Below are positions 9,326 to 19,081 of a stretch of 64,000 nt of DNA, in pieces. Every line of letters starts with the position of its first letter. The first letter of the stretch is position 1. The translations under genes were made by a program, and so were the position numbers. Origin of the DNA: Lachnospiraceae bacterium (lineage in GTDB: Bacteria; Bacillota; Clostridia; Lachnospirales; Lachnospiraceae); contig JALEWA010000101.1 of NCBI GenBank assembly GCA_022788085.1, forward strand, positions 1 to 64,000. The letters run 5' to 3'. The notes under the pieces are model-generated. The model saw only the letters and a list, made by a program, of their open reading frames with translations, was not told the DNA's origin and searched no databases.

Positions 9326-10540
9326 ATGGATTATAGAACATATTTGAAGAATTATCCCGATAAAGATGGTCGTTTTGGACCTTATGGAGGGGCATATTTG
9401 TCGGAGGAGTTAAAACCGGCATTCGAGGAAATCACAGAGGCATATCAGACTATTTGCCATTCCTCACAGTTTATTAATGAATTGCGTAGAATCCGTAAGG
9501 AGTTTCAGGGAAGACCAACTCCGGTTTATCACTGTGAAAGACTTTCCAGAGAGCTTGGAAATTGTCAGATTTATTTAAAAAGAGAGGATTTGAATCATAC
9601 GGGAGCGCATAAGCTCAATCACTGTATGGGAGAAGGCTTGTTAGCAAAGTTCATGGGTAAGAAACGTCTGATTGCAGAAACAGGAGCAGGACAGCATGGT
9701 GTGGCATTGGCAACAGCAGCAGCCTATTTTGGACTGGAATGTGAGATCCATATGGGAGAAGTGGATATTGCAAAGCAGGCTCCTAATGTAACAAGAATGA
9801 AGATTTTAGGTGCCAAGGTGGTTCCTGTTACACACGGACTGAAAACCTTAAAGGAAGCAGTAGACTCTGCATTTGAATCCTATGCTAAAAATTACAAGGA
9901 TTCGATTTACTGTATTGGCTCAGCATTAGGACCACATCCATTTCCATTGATGGTGCGTGATTTCCAGTCCGTGGTAGGATACGAGGCAAGAGACCAGTTC
10001 CATGAAATGACAGGAATCGATCCCGACGTAGTATGTGCCTGTGTAGGCGGTGGAAGCAATTCTATCGGTATGTTCATTCCATTCTTAAATGATCCGGTAG
10101 ATATCGTAGGCGTAGAGCCTCTTGGACGCGGCGAAAAGCTGGGAGACCATGCGGCATCTATGAAATATGGTGAAAAAGGTGTCATGCATGGCTTTGAAAG
10201 CATTATGTTAAAGGATGAGAACGGAGAACCTGCACCGGTTTATTCCATCGCCAGTGGTTTAGACTATCCGTCGGTAGGACCGGAGCATGCATATTTACAT
10301 GATCTTGGAAGAGTACAATATGAGACTGTGAATGATGAACAGGCAATGGAGGCATTCTTTAAACTGTCAAGATACGAAGGAATCATTCCGGCAATCGAAA
10401 GCGCACATGCAGTAGCTTATGCAATGCGAAGAGCAAAAGAAATGCGACAAGGTTCTATTCTTGTATGCTTAAGCGGACGTGGCGATAAGGACATAGATTA
10501 TGTAGTAGAGCATTATGGATATGGAGAACAATTTTTATAG
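9326..10540 (+). CDS. trpB: Tryptophan synthase beta subunit
   Basis: [38 protein letters not shown]...[14 protein letters not shown]...[12 protein letters not shown]. Confidence 0.92.
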   Translation: MDYRTYLKNYPDKDGRFGPYGGAYLSEELKPAFEEITEAYQTICHSSQFINELRRIRKEFQGRPTPVYHCERLSRELGNCQIYLKREDLNHTGAHKLNHCMGEGLLAKFMGKKRLIAETGAGQHGVALATAAAYFGLECEIHMGEVDIAKQAPNVTRMKILGAKVVPVTHGLKTLKEAVDSAFESYAKNYKDSIYCIGSALGPHPFPLMVRDFQSVVGYEARDQFHEMTGIDPDVVCACVGGGSNSIGMFIPFLNDPVDIVGVEPLGRGEKLGDHAASMKYGEKGVMHGFESIMLKDENGEPAPVYSIASGLDYPSVGPEHAYLHDLGRVQYETVNDEQAMEAFFKLSRYEGIIPAIESAHAVAYAMRRAKEMRQGSILVCLSGRGDKDIDYVVEHYGYGEQFL

Positions 10541-11288
10541 GACAAAAGATAAAAGATACTATACTTTAGATGGTATTCGTGGCATTGCAATTTTAAATAT
10601 GATTCTTTATCATATGGTATGGGATTTAGTGCATCTGTTTGGAATGAAGTGGACGTGGTATCATTCCCCCGGGGCTTTTATATGGCAACAGGGTATTTGT
10701 TGGACGTTTATTTTCTTATCCGGATTCTGTCATGCTTTGGGACGAAAGCAGGTAAAACGTGGATGGATTGTTTTTCTGGTGGGAGCATTGTTATCCGTGT
10801 TCACAAGCATTGTAATGCCGGAAAATCGTGTGGTATTTGGTGTGCTTACATTGATAGGATCCTGCATGCTGTTAATGATTCCGATGGAGCCTATTCTGAA
10901 AAGAGGCAATCCAATCATAGGATTTGCCATTAGCATGATTTTCTTTATACTGACAAGGAATATCAATCAGGGTTATCTTGGATTTGGTGACTGGAATGTA
11001 TTGTCGCTGCCGGATTACTGGTATTGTAATCTGGTTACGACATATTTTGGAATGCCTATTCCTGGTTTTTATTCAACAGATTATTTCTCTTTGTTTCCTT
11101 GGGTGTTCTTATATGTAGCAGGAATCTATTGCTATCAGTTTTGTAATCGAAGAAGACTGCTTTGGCATCTTAAAGCAAGTAAGGTGGAAGTTATAGAATG
11201 GCTTGGTCAGCATTCGCTATTGATTTATATTGCACATCAGCCCATTTTATTTGTGGTATTGCATACTGTGTTTACTATTTTGTTGTAG
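10521..11288 (+). CDS. DUF1624/heparan-alpha-glucosaminide N-acetyltransferase-like membrane acyltransferase
   Basis: [21 protein letters not shown]... multi-TM protein; overlaps the trpB end. Confidence 0.8.
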   Translation: MENNFYRTKDKRYYTLDGIRGIAILNMILYHMVWDLVHLFGMKWTWYHSPGAFIWQQGICWTFIFLSGFCHALGRKQVKRGWIVFLVGALLSVFTSIVMPENRVVFGVLTLIGSCMLLMIPMEPILKRGNPIIGFAISMIFFILTRNINQGYLGFGDWNVLSLPDYWYCNLVTTYFGMPIPGFYSTDYFSLFPWVFLYVAGIYCYQFCNRRRLLWHLKASKVEVIEWLGQHSLLIYIAHQPILFVVLHTVFTILL

Positions 11289-11324
11289 ATGATAAATATC
11301 ATTTTTTATTTTTTTAAGTTTTTG

Positions 11325-11353
11325 TTGACTCGTTGCATACACTGTAGTATGTT
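11325..11353 (+). promoter_or_regulatory. Sigma-A-type promoter for the MutS2-like leader
   Basis: TTGACT-17 nt-TATGTT. Confidence 0.6.
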
Positions 11354-11409
11354 ATAAGAGTAGAGCGGTTAATACACGTACCGTAAAAGAAATAATAGGA
11401 GGATATAGT

Positions 11410-11448
11410 ATGTTACGTGTGGTAAGAATGGAGAAACAGGCTAACTAA
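11410..11448 (+). CDS. 12-aa leader peptide MLRVVRMEKQAN
   Basis: Strong SD (aataGGAGGatatagtATG) and a 13-codon ORF between promoter and terminator-like hairpin. Confidence 0.65.
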   Translation: MLRVVRMEKQAN

Positions 11449-11664
11449 ATAGCAGTATGGGTTTGTTTCATGTATAGAGTGCTATGTTGAAAAGAATCAT
11501 GCACTTTATAGAGGTGAAGTCTGCCCATTTTATCCACCTTACGAATGCGTCGTATATAGAATCCATATATGTATATAAAGCATGGCTGTATGGTCATGTT
11601 TTTTTATACTATTTATCCCGTAAAATGGGAGCACACTTTCTATTGATTGGAAATGAATGGAGAT

Positions 11665-11746
11665 AGCCATGTAGCGAATCTTTATTTTGCATTGATGCAT
11701 CTTTTGGGGTGCGCGAAGCATGTAAGGATGGTACATGGCTTTTTAT
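11665..11746 (+). promoter_or_regulatory. Attenuator terminator hairpin upstream of the MutS2-like gene
   Basis: AGCCATGTA (11665-11673) pairs with TACATGGCT (11732-11740) followed by TTTTATT; competing CATGGCT at 11581-11587. Confidence 0.6.
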
Positions 11747-11799
11747 TATGCCTGTGAAATGAGGTATTGTAATCTAAGAAATAGAAAGGACATGATAAA

Positions 11800-13716
11800 A
11801 TGAATCAGACAGAGAAAATATTAGAATTTGACAGAATAAAGGAAAACTGGAAAGAGCTGGCATTAACAGAATGGGCGAGAAAGGAAATTGAAGAAACCCT
11901 GCCTTGTCTTTCTGAGTTAGAACTTAGAGCAAGATTGCGAGATACTACAGAAGCAAGAATTATATTGGAAAAATGCGGTAATCCACCACTTACATCGCTG
12001 GAGGAAATCAGAGAACTGCTTGTTATTGTCCAAAAAGGAGGGTGCCTGACAGCATTACAGTTAGAAAAACTGGGAATGACACTTGTGTCATTCCGGAGAA
12101 TGAAAGCTTATCTGGAACGTGGAAAAGCATATCAGCTAGGCTTACCATATTATGAAGAGAACATTAATCCACTGGAAGAACTCGAACAGATGATTACGAT
12201 GCAGATACGGAATGGAAGTGTGGATGATGGAGCATCCCCTTTGTTAAAGGATTTACGGGGAGCAATCATGCGAGCTGAAGATAAGATGCGTGAGAAAGCA
12301 GATGCCATGATTCGCAGCAACAAGGAATGTATGTCAGACAGTTTTAGTACGATGAGAAACGGCCATATTTGCATCCCGGTGAAGAAGGAATACAAGTTCC
12401 GTATCAGTGGCAGTGTCATGGATAAATCTTCCACAGGGAATACTTTATTTATTGAACCGACAGCGGTTGCAAAGTATTATGAGGAATTACAGAATCTAAA
12501 GCTTGATGAAGAAAATGAAGAAAGAAGAATTCTATATACACTTTCTGCGATGACAGCAGATTCTTCCGAAATATTGGAACAGGACATTCGTATGATGGAA
12601 AAGCTGGATTATATCTTTTCTAAGGGAAAGCTTAGTCTTGATTATGAAGGAACAGAGCCTGATATTAATACGGAACGTAGAATTGTATTAAAAGATGGAA
12701 GGCACCCTTTGATGGAGAAAACGATCTGTGTACCGTTGCAATTTTCCATAGGAGATGGAACGAATGGTATTGTCATAACGGGACCAAATACAGGCGGTAA
12801 GACAGTAGCAATTAAAACCGTTGCGTTAAACTGTATGATGGCTCAGTGCGGACTTCATGTAGCGGCAAAGGAAGCTGATATCTGTATGAATAGTAATTTC
12901 CTGTGTGATATCGGAGACGGACAGAATCTGTCAGAAAATCTGTCAACATTTTCCGCACACATTACAAATGTATTAGATATTTTGAAAAAAGTAAATAGTG
13001 ACAGTCTTGTCATAATGGATGAACTGGGTTCCGGTACGGATCCGACAGAGGGAATGGGAATTGCTATTGCTATTTTGGAAGAGCTTGCAAAGAGTGGAGC
13101 TTTGTATCTGGTAACAACGCATTACCCTGAAGTGAAGCAGTATGCACAGAAAAAGCAGGGTGTTGTAAATGCTCGTATGACCTTTGATAAGGAAAGCTTG
13201 AAACCATTATATCAGCTTGTTATTGGTGAAGCAGGAGAAAGCTGTGCTTTTCATATTGCAAAACAACTTGGAATGCCCGCCGATATGCTTACAACCGCTG
13301 CAAAGGCAGCCTATGGTGAAGTTGCCGACTGGCTTACAGAGGATGTAAAGAGCACAAAGCTTGAGAAGACACATGCACCAAAAGTACAAAAGATTAAGCA
13401 AACGAATAAGCAGCAGACAAGGGCATTAAGTTTTCAGCTTGGTGACAGTGTAATGATTTATCCTGAGAAGAAGCTTGGTATTGTATGTGAAACGACAAAT
13501 GATAAGGGAGTACTTCGTGTACAGTTGCCCAATAAAAAAATCTGGATTAATCATAAAAGAGTTAAGCTTCAGGTAGCAGCAACAGAATTGTATCCGGAGG
13601 ATTATGACTTCTCCATTATTTTTGATACCGTAGAAAACAGAAAACTACGCCATCAGATGGAGAAACACCACATGGAAGGAAAAAAGATAGAAATGGAGAA
13701 AAAGGATTTTACATAA
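11800..13716 (+). CDS. MutS2-like ATPase lacking the C-terminal Smr domain
   Basis: Walker A GPNTGGKTVAIKT; Walker B SLVIMDELGSGTDPTEG; 638 aa with no Smr-like end. Confidence 0.88.
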   Translation: MNQTEKILEFDRIKENWKELALTEWARKEIEETLPCLSELELRARLRDTTEARIILEKCGNPPLTSLEEIRELLVIVQKGGCLTALQLEKLGMTLVSFRRMKAYLERGKAYQLGLPYYEENINPLEELEQMITMQIRNGSVDDGASPLLKDLRGAIMRAEDKMREKADAMIRSNKECMSDSFSTMRNGHICIPVKKEYKFRISGSVMDKSSTGNTLFIEPTAVAKYYEELQNLKLDEENEERRILYTLSAMTADSSEILEQDIRMMEKLDYIFSKGKLSLDYEGTEPDINTERRIVLKDGRHPLMEKTICVPLQFSIGDGTNGIVITGPNTGGKTVAIKTVALNCMMAQCGLHVAAKEADICMNSNFLCDIGDGQNLSENLSTFSAHITNVLDILKKVNSDSLVIMDELGSGTDPTEGMGIAIAILEELAKSGALYLVTTHYPEVKQYAQKKQGVVNARMTFDKESLKPLYQLVIGEAGESCAFHIAKQLGMPADMLTTAAKAAYGEVADWLTEDVKSTKLEKTHAPKVQKIKQTNKQQTRALSFQLGDSVMIYPEKKLGIVCETTNDKGVLRVQLPNKKIWINHKRVKLQVAATELYPEDYDFSIIFDTVENRKLRHQMEKHHMEGKKIEMEKKDFT

Positions 13717-13731
13717 ATGCATATCCTTGAT

Positions 13732-13773
13732 ACAATAAACTTATCCGTAAATGATTACGGATAAGTTTATTGT
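13732..13773 (+). terminator. 19-bp perfect inverted repeat, likely terminator
   Basis: ACAATAAACTTATCCGTAA-atga-TTACGGATAAGTTTATTGT. Confidence 0.75.
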
Positions 13774-13796
13774 AAGAACATATGAGGAGGCATTTT

Positions 13797-14900
13797 GTGA
13801 AGAAAAAGAAGAAAGTACTAATCAGCGCAGGTGCTACATTGGTGGCTGTGCTAATTATAATCTGCTGGCCGGAGAAAAAGGTCTCTCCACCGGATAATAT
13901 GCTGGTATTAGATACATCAAAATTAGAAAACAGGGACTTTTACCTGTCAGAAGAAACATATGCAGAAGAAATGCAAAATATAGTAGAGCCTTATTTGAAT
14001 GAATATAAGGTAAGCGGTTTCTTCAAAGGTTACGACGGTGAAGACATATATTATGAACAGTATATGACAGATAATGAAAAGGGTCATATAGTTGTTGTTC
14101 ATGGTTTTACAGATGCAATTTATAAGTTTCATGAAGTGATTTATTATTTCCTGCAAAATGGTTATTCTGTCAGTGCATTGGAGCATCGTGGGCATGGAAA
14201 TTCTTACCGTGCCATAGATAATCTGTCAAAAATAACGGTTGCATCCTTTGATGAATATATTAAGGATTTTGGGATTTTTATTAATACAATAGTAAAGCCA
14301 TCCCTGCAGGAAAATGAGAAGCTTTTTGTATATGCACATTCCATGGGTGGTGGAATTGCGGCCCGTTTTATGGAAGAAGATAATACGGTATTTGATGCGG
14401 CAGTACTAACGTCACCAATGATGGAAATTGAGTATGGTGGCCTTCCAAATCATGCGGCAGAACTGGTTATAAAAACAGCTTCTCTATTAGGAATGGAAGA
14501 TTCTTATATATTGGGAAGTTCAGATTATGAAGAAACATATGATTTTGAAAATAGTTCACTGACCAGTAAGGCCAGATACGATTATATTTTTCATGTCTGT
14601 ACACAAAATAAGAACTATCAGATGAGCGGTGGCGACTATAATTGGATTACGGCAGCGATTCAGGGGACGAAAGAGATTAAGGAAAATGCTAAGAGGTATG
14701 ATACAGATACTCTGCTTTTTCAGGCAGAGAAGGATAGCATTGTTGGACCAAACGGACAGAATGAATTTGCTGCAAAGGCATCTAATGTCCAGTCGGTTTT
14801 GGTAAAGGATGCAAAGCATAGTATTCTGTTTACAGAGAATGAAACATTTATACCATACATGAATATGATTTTGTATTTTTATGAGGAGCATTTGAATTAG
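13797..14900 (+). CDS. Membrane-anchored alpha/beta hydrolase (serine aminopeptidase S33 type), GTG start
   Basis: AGGAGG at 13785-13790 precedes GTG 13797; GHIVVVHGFTDA, YAHSMGGGIAARF, and DAKHSIL near the C-terminus. Confidence 0.88.
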   Translation: MKKKKKVLISAGATLVAVLIIICWPEKKVSPPDNMLVLDTSKLENRDFYLSEETYAEEMQNIVEPYLNEYKVSGFFKGYDGEDIYYEQYMTDNEKGHIVVVHGFTDAIYKFHEVIYYFLQNGYSVSALEHRGHGNSYRAIDNLSKITVASFDEYIKDFGIFINTIVKPSLQENEKLFVYAHSMGGGIAARFMEEDNTVFDAAVLTSPMMEIEYGGLPNHAAELVIKTASLLGMEDSYILGSSDYEETYDFENSSLTSKARYDYIFHVCTQNKNYQMSGGDYNWITAAIQGTKEIKENAKRYDTDTLLFQAEKDSIVGPNGQNEFAAKASNVQSVLVKDAKHSILFTENETFIPYMNMILYFYEEHLN

Positions 14901-14914
14901 AGAAGGGAAATATT

Positions 14915-15562
14915 ATGAAAAAAATTGATACTGTGATTTTTGACTTGGATGGAACTTTGTTAAATACTTTGGAGGATTTGGCAGATTCAGTAAACTATGC
15001 ATTAACGACTTGTGATATGCCGGAAAGAACCATAGATGAAGTAAGATGCTTTGTGGGAAACGGTGTACGGAATCTGATGCTTCGCGCAGTTCCTGACGGC
15101 GAACAGAATCCAAAGTTTGAAGAGGCTTTTGCTGTGTTCAAAGAGTACTATGGAGAACATTGTAATGATAAGACAAAGCCATATGAGGGAATAATGGAAC
15201 TTCTTAATGTCCTAAAGGAAAAGGGATATGCAATTGGAATTGTATCCAATAAGATTGATTCAGCCGTAAAAGAACTAAACAACAGATATTTTAAGGGCAT
15301 CATTGATGTTGCTATCGGAGAACGGGAAGGGGTACTTAGAAAACCGGCACCGGATACTGTATTAACAGCACTGCAGGAGTTGGGAAAGGAGAAAGAGAGT
15401 GCCATTTATGTTGGGGATTCCGATGTAGATATAGCAACTGCTAAAAACGTTGGTATTCCTTGTATTTCTGTGCTCTGGGGATTTCGGGATAAAGAATTTC
15501 TGGTTAAAAATGGGGCAAGTACATTTGTGGAGTTCCCTAAGGATATACTAAAACAGATTTAA
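14915..15562 (+). CDS. HAD-family hydrolase (phosphoglycolate phosphatase-like)
   Basis: DTVIFDLDGTLLNTLEDL...VSNK...RKPAPDTVL...YVGDSDVDIATAKN. Confidence 0.92.
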   Translation: MKKIDTVIFDLDGTLLNTLEDLADSVNYALTTCDMPERTIDEVRCFVGNGVRNLMLRAVPDGEQNPKFEEAFAVFKEYYGEHCNDKTKPYEGIMELLNVLKEKGYAIGIVSNKIDSAVKELNNRYFKGIIDVAIGEREGVLRKPAPDTVLTALQELGKEKESAIYVGDSDVDIATAKNVGIPCISVLWGFRDKEFLVKNGASTFVEFPKDILKQI

Positions 15563-15672
15563 TTCATTGTAATAGTTGCTAAAATATGCTAACATATAGA
15601 GGATCCTGTATAAACATATATTATAATTTATATAGAGCGGTTTTAAGGGGATTGCTTTCAGGAGGGCTGATT

Positions 15673-17592
15673 ATGAAAAAAATAGCCTTGGTTATGGATG
15701 GATGGAAACGCTTTTTCACATATGCATGGCCGTCGGGAATTTTACAGAGAATAAAGGAAACAGGGGAAGAGGTTAATCTCTATATATTTAACAGCTCCGG
15801 TGATTGGAGCATGGATGAAGATTATAATATAGGAGAATATAATATATATAATCTTCCTGATTTCAAGGATTTTGATGGAATCATTATGGACTTGAACAAT
15901 ATCAGAAAAGAGGAAATTGGCCTTAAAGTGATTGATGCAGTAAAGAAATCAGGAAAACCTGCTATTTCCATTGCCAATAAAATAGATGACTTTTATTATG
16001 TAGGTATTAATAACTATGCTGCAATGCAGGGAGTTATTCAACATTTATATGAAGAACATCATTGCAGAAGCTTCTGGTTTGTTATGGGACCTGCAGATAA
16101 TTATGAAAATGACGTTCGAACACGTTCTTTGAAGGAATTTCTGGAACAGCATGGAATGCTGTGTAGCGAAGAAGATTTCTATTTTGAAAGTTATGAGTAT
16201 CAGTGCGGATATAATGGATTCATGCATTTATTGGAGACGCATGGTAAACTTCCGGAGGCAGTGATTTGTGCAAATGACAACATCGCAGTAGGTGTGTGCG
16301 AAGCAGCAGCTAGAAAAGGCTATCACATACCTGATGATTTCCGAGTGACAGGCTTTGATGATTTTGATAAGGCAAGTTTTTATATACCACAGATATCTAC
16401 CGTAGGGCATATACGTGAGGAGGTAGGATATCGATGTGCAGAGATTATGCTGAAGATTTGGAAAGGACAAGAAGTTCCAAAGTTTAATTATACCGAGATA
16501 AAAGAAATCTATTCAGAGAGTTGCGGTTGCCATTATAGCGAAAGAATTAATCTTCGAAAGCATGTTAAAGATCAGATTATGTATGATATCGAAACAACGG
16601 GGTTTGAAGAACAGGTTCTTACGTTGGAATATGCATTGTTAAATTGTAAATCTGTACGCGAAATGTCAAATCTGATTCCAAAGTGTATTCCATCTTGGCA
16701 TTGCGATGCTATGTATCTGATCCTGGATGATCATATGAATGACTTTAGACGAAGAAAGAATTATTATAGCCGTCACCTGATTGATGACGAAAGTTTTCAT
16801 ATTCATGGATATCCTAAGAGCATGAACGTGGAATTTGCATATGAAAATGGCATGAATTTGAGCTATGAAGGACAGAAAATAGACAGCCTGTTTCCTGCTT
16901 TTGATTATGATAAGGGAGGAATGGATTTTCTGTTTATGCCTTTGCATTTCAGAAATCGTACGGTTGGATTTTTTGTGATTCGAAATGCAATTTATCTGAT
17001 GGAGAAGCAATATTTATTCAAAGTGGTTAATGCATTATCTTCTGCTATGGAGAATCTGCATGAAAAGGAAAAGCTGGAATATATGAATCAAGTACTATCA
17101 GATATGAGTATAAAGGATTCAATGACCGGACTTTATAATCGACTTGGATATCAGCAGCTTGCATGTTCATTATTCGAAAAAAAGAGGAAACAGAAAGAGA
17201 ATTTGTTGATCATATTTGTGGATATGGATAGACTAAAGCATATAAATGATAAATATGGTCATGAATATGGTGATATGGCAATAATGATTATTGCAAAAGC
17301 AATTATGAAATACTCATCAGAGGATGCCATCCCGATTCGAATGGGTGGTGACGAATTCCTTATCATTGAGAATATGTTGAGTGATGAGGAAATAAAAAGA
17401 AATATTTTCGATATGCGTGAAGAGGTAAGAAGTGTTGCTGTAAAGAAGAAACTACCGTTTGGCTTGTCTTTTAGTATTGGATGCATTATGACAGATATGA
17501 ATCTGGATAAAGATTTAGATGACTATATCAGAGAAGCAGACGAAACCATGTATAAAGAAAAACAGATTAAAAAAGTAAACCGTACAGAGTAG
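15673..17592 (+). CDS. LacI-type periplasmic-binding-like sensor fused to GGDEF diguanylate cyclase
   Basis: SD AGGAGGGCTGATT before ATG 15673; PEAVICANDNIAVGVCEAA...VTGFDDFDKASF; C-terminal SMTGLYNRLGY...IRMGGDEFLII. Confidence 0.9.
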   Translation: MKKIALVMDGWKRFFTYAWPSGILQRIKETGEEVNLYIFNSSGDWSMDEDYNIGEYNIYNLPDFKDFDGIIMDLNNIRKEEIGLKVIDAVKKSGKPAISIANKIDDFYYVGINNYAAMQGVIQHLYEEHHCRSFWFVMGPADNYENDVRTRSLKEFLEQHGMLCSEEDFYFESYEYQCGYNGFMHLLETHGKLPEAVICANDNIAVGVCEAAARKGYHIPDDFRVTGFDDFDKASFYIPQISTVGHIREEVGYRCAEIMLKIWKGQEVPKFNYTEIKEIYSESCGCHYSERINLRKHVKDQIMYDIETTGFEEQVLTLEYALLNCKSVREMSNLIPKCIPSWHCDAMYLILDDHMNDFRRRKNYYSRHLIDDESFHIHGYPKSMNVEFAYENGMNLSYEGQKIDSLFPAFDYDKGGMDFLFMPLHFRNRTVGFFVIRNAIYLMEKQYLFKVVNALSSAMENLHEKEKLEYMNQVLSDMSIKDSMTGLYNRLGYQQLACSLFEKKRKQKENLLIIFVDMDRLKHINDKYGHEYGDMAIMIIAKAIMKYSSEDAIPIRMGGDEFLIIENMLSDEEIKRNIFDMREEVRSVAVKKKLPFGLSFSIGCIMTDMNLDKDLDDYIREADETMYKEKQIKKVNRTE

Positions 17593-17610
17593 TACGGTTT
17601 ACTTTTTTGT
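17571..17610. terminator. Convergent terminator
   Basis: AAAAGTAAACCGTAC-agagta-GTACGGTTTACTTTT. Confidence 0.85.
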
Positions 17611-17627
17611 TATACATATTGTATAGT

Positions 17628-19070
17628 CTAATGTTTTTTCCATGTTGCCGGATGGAAGAGAATTAACATGGGGAGAATCTCGAGTCTTCCGGCAAGCATA
17701 TCAAACATCAGAATATATTTTGAAAAAACAGAGAATTGTGAAAAGTTCCCACATGGACCTACCATATCAAGTCCGGGGCCAATATTATTTAAGGTAGCAG
17801 TTACGGCAGTAAAGTTTGTTGTAAAGTCAAATCCATTAAGACTAATAAGCAATATCGATATGACAAAAACAACAAGATAAGCCATAATAAATACATTACA
17901 AGAGCGGATAGTAGAATGTTCTATTCCCTTTTTATCCATTTTGACAACACAAATCTGTCTAGGGTGTATCTGTTGCATCAGCTCCTTACGAACCTGCTTA
18001 ATATATAGTACGATACGTGACACCTTGATTCCGCCTCCGGTTGAGCCAGCACAGGCTCCCATAAACATCAATAGAACCATGATCGTGCGGGAGAATTGTG
18101 GCCAAAGGTTGAAATCTGTGGTGGCATATCCTGTAGTTGTCATAATGGAAGCAACCTGAAATGCAGCTTTTTGTAAACAATGGAGAAAAGGAGCTCCATT
18201 GGCAGTAAGATTAAGGGAAATCAATAAAACAGCACCCACATAAATAAGAAAATACCAGCGTACTTCTTCTAAACTAAATGCGTTTTTAGGATTTCGGATC
18301 AATATATAGTAATAAAAAGTAAAGTTTACACCGGATAAAAACATAAAAACGGTGATCACATTTTGCAAGTAAGCAGAATATCCGGCAATACTGTCATTTT
18401 TTATTCCAAAGCCACCAGTTCCGGTTGTACCAAAAGCGTGACATAATGAGTCAAATAGTGGCATCCCGCCAAGAACTAAGAGGATAATTTCCAGTGTTGT
18501 TAATGTAAAATAGATTGCATATAACAAAAAAGCAGTATGTTGTATTTTAGGAACCAGCTTGCCAACGGAAGGCCCCGGACTTTCTGCTTTCATAAGATTC
18601 ATGGTAGAGCCACCTGTCATTGGCATAATGGCAAGGATGAATACTAATACGCCCATGCCACCAATCCAATGGCTAAAGCTTCTCCAAAAAAGATTACAAT
18701 GGGAAAGAGCCTCAACATTTGTCAAAATACTGGAACCGGTTGTCGTAAAACCGGATATGATTTCAAAAAGTGCATCTGTAAAGCTTGGAATAGCTCCACT
18801 GAAATAAAGTGGAAGAGCACCAAGCAGACTAATGATAATCCAGCTAAAGGATACAGCAAGAAATCCTTCACGTGCATAAAAAGTGCGGCTTTTGGGTTTG
18901 ACGAGCTTGAAACATAACCCAAGAAGGAAACAAAAAACGGATATTGCCAGATATATGAGTGCATCTTGACGTTCATGGTATAAAAACCCAATCAGACAAG
19001 AGGGTAGCATAAGAACGCTTTGAAGCATGATTACATGCCCTAAAATGGAGCTTATTAATCGAAAATTCAT
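17628..19070 (-). CDS. trkH: Trk/Ktr-type potassium uptake transmembrane protein
   Basis: TTGSSILTNVE, GTTGTGGFG, MTTTGYATTDF and GACAGSTGGGIKV filter-like motifs. Confidence 0.93.
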   Translation of the reverse strand: MNFRLISSILGHVIMLQSVLMLPSCLIGFLYHERQDALIYLAISVFCFLLGLCFKLVKPKSRTFYAREGFLAVSFSWIIISLLGALPLYFSGAIPSFTDALFEIISGFTTTGSSILTNVEALSHCNLFWRSFSHWIGGMGVLVFILAIMPMTGGSTMNLMKAESPGPSVGKLVPKIQHTAFLLYAIYFTLTTLEIILLVLGGMPLFDSLCHAFGTTGTGGFGIKNDSIAGYSAYLQNVITVFMFLSGVNFTFYYYILIRNPKNAFSLEEVRWYFLIYVGAVLLISLNLTANGAPFLHCLQKAAFQVASIMTTTGYATTDFNLWPQFSRTIMVLLMFMGACAGSTGGGIKVSRIVLYIKQVRKELMQQIHPRQICVVKMDKKGIEHSTIRSCNVFIMAYLVVFVISILLISLNGFDFTTNFTAVTATLNNIGPGLDMVGPCGNFSQFSVFSKYILMFDMLAGRLEILPMLILFHPATWKKH

Positions 19071-19081
19071 AATACACCCCT

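Noticed and set aside
10619-10933. 104-aa alternate-frame ORF in the DUF1624-like gene
   Set aside because: Fully overlapped by a convincing multi-TM CDS in another frame.
11484-11736. 60-65 aa ORFs in the MutS2 leader region
   Set aside because: Overlap the predicted leader hairpins, lack good SDs and have no recognisable motif.
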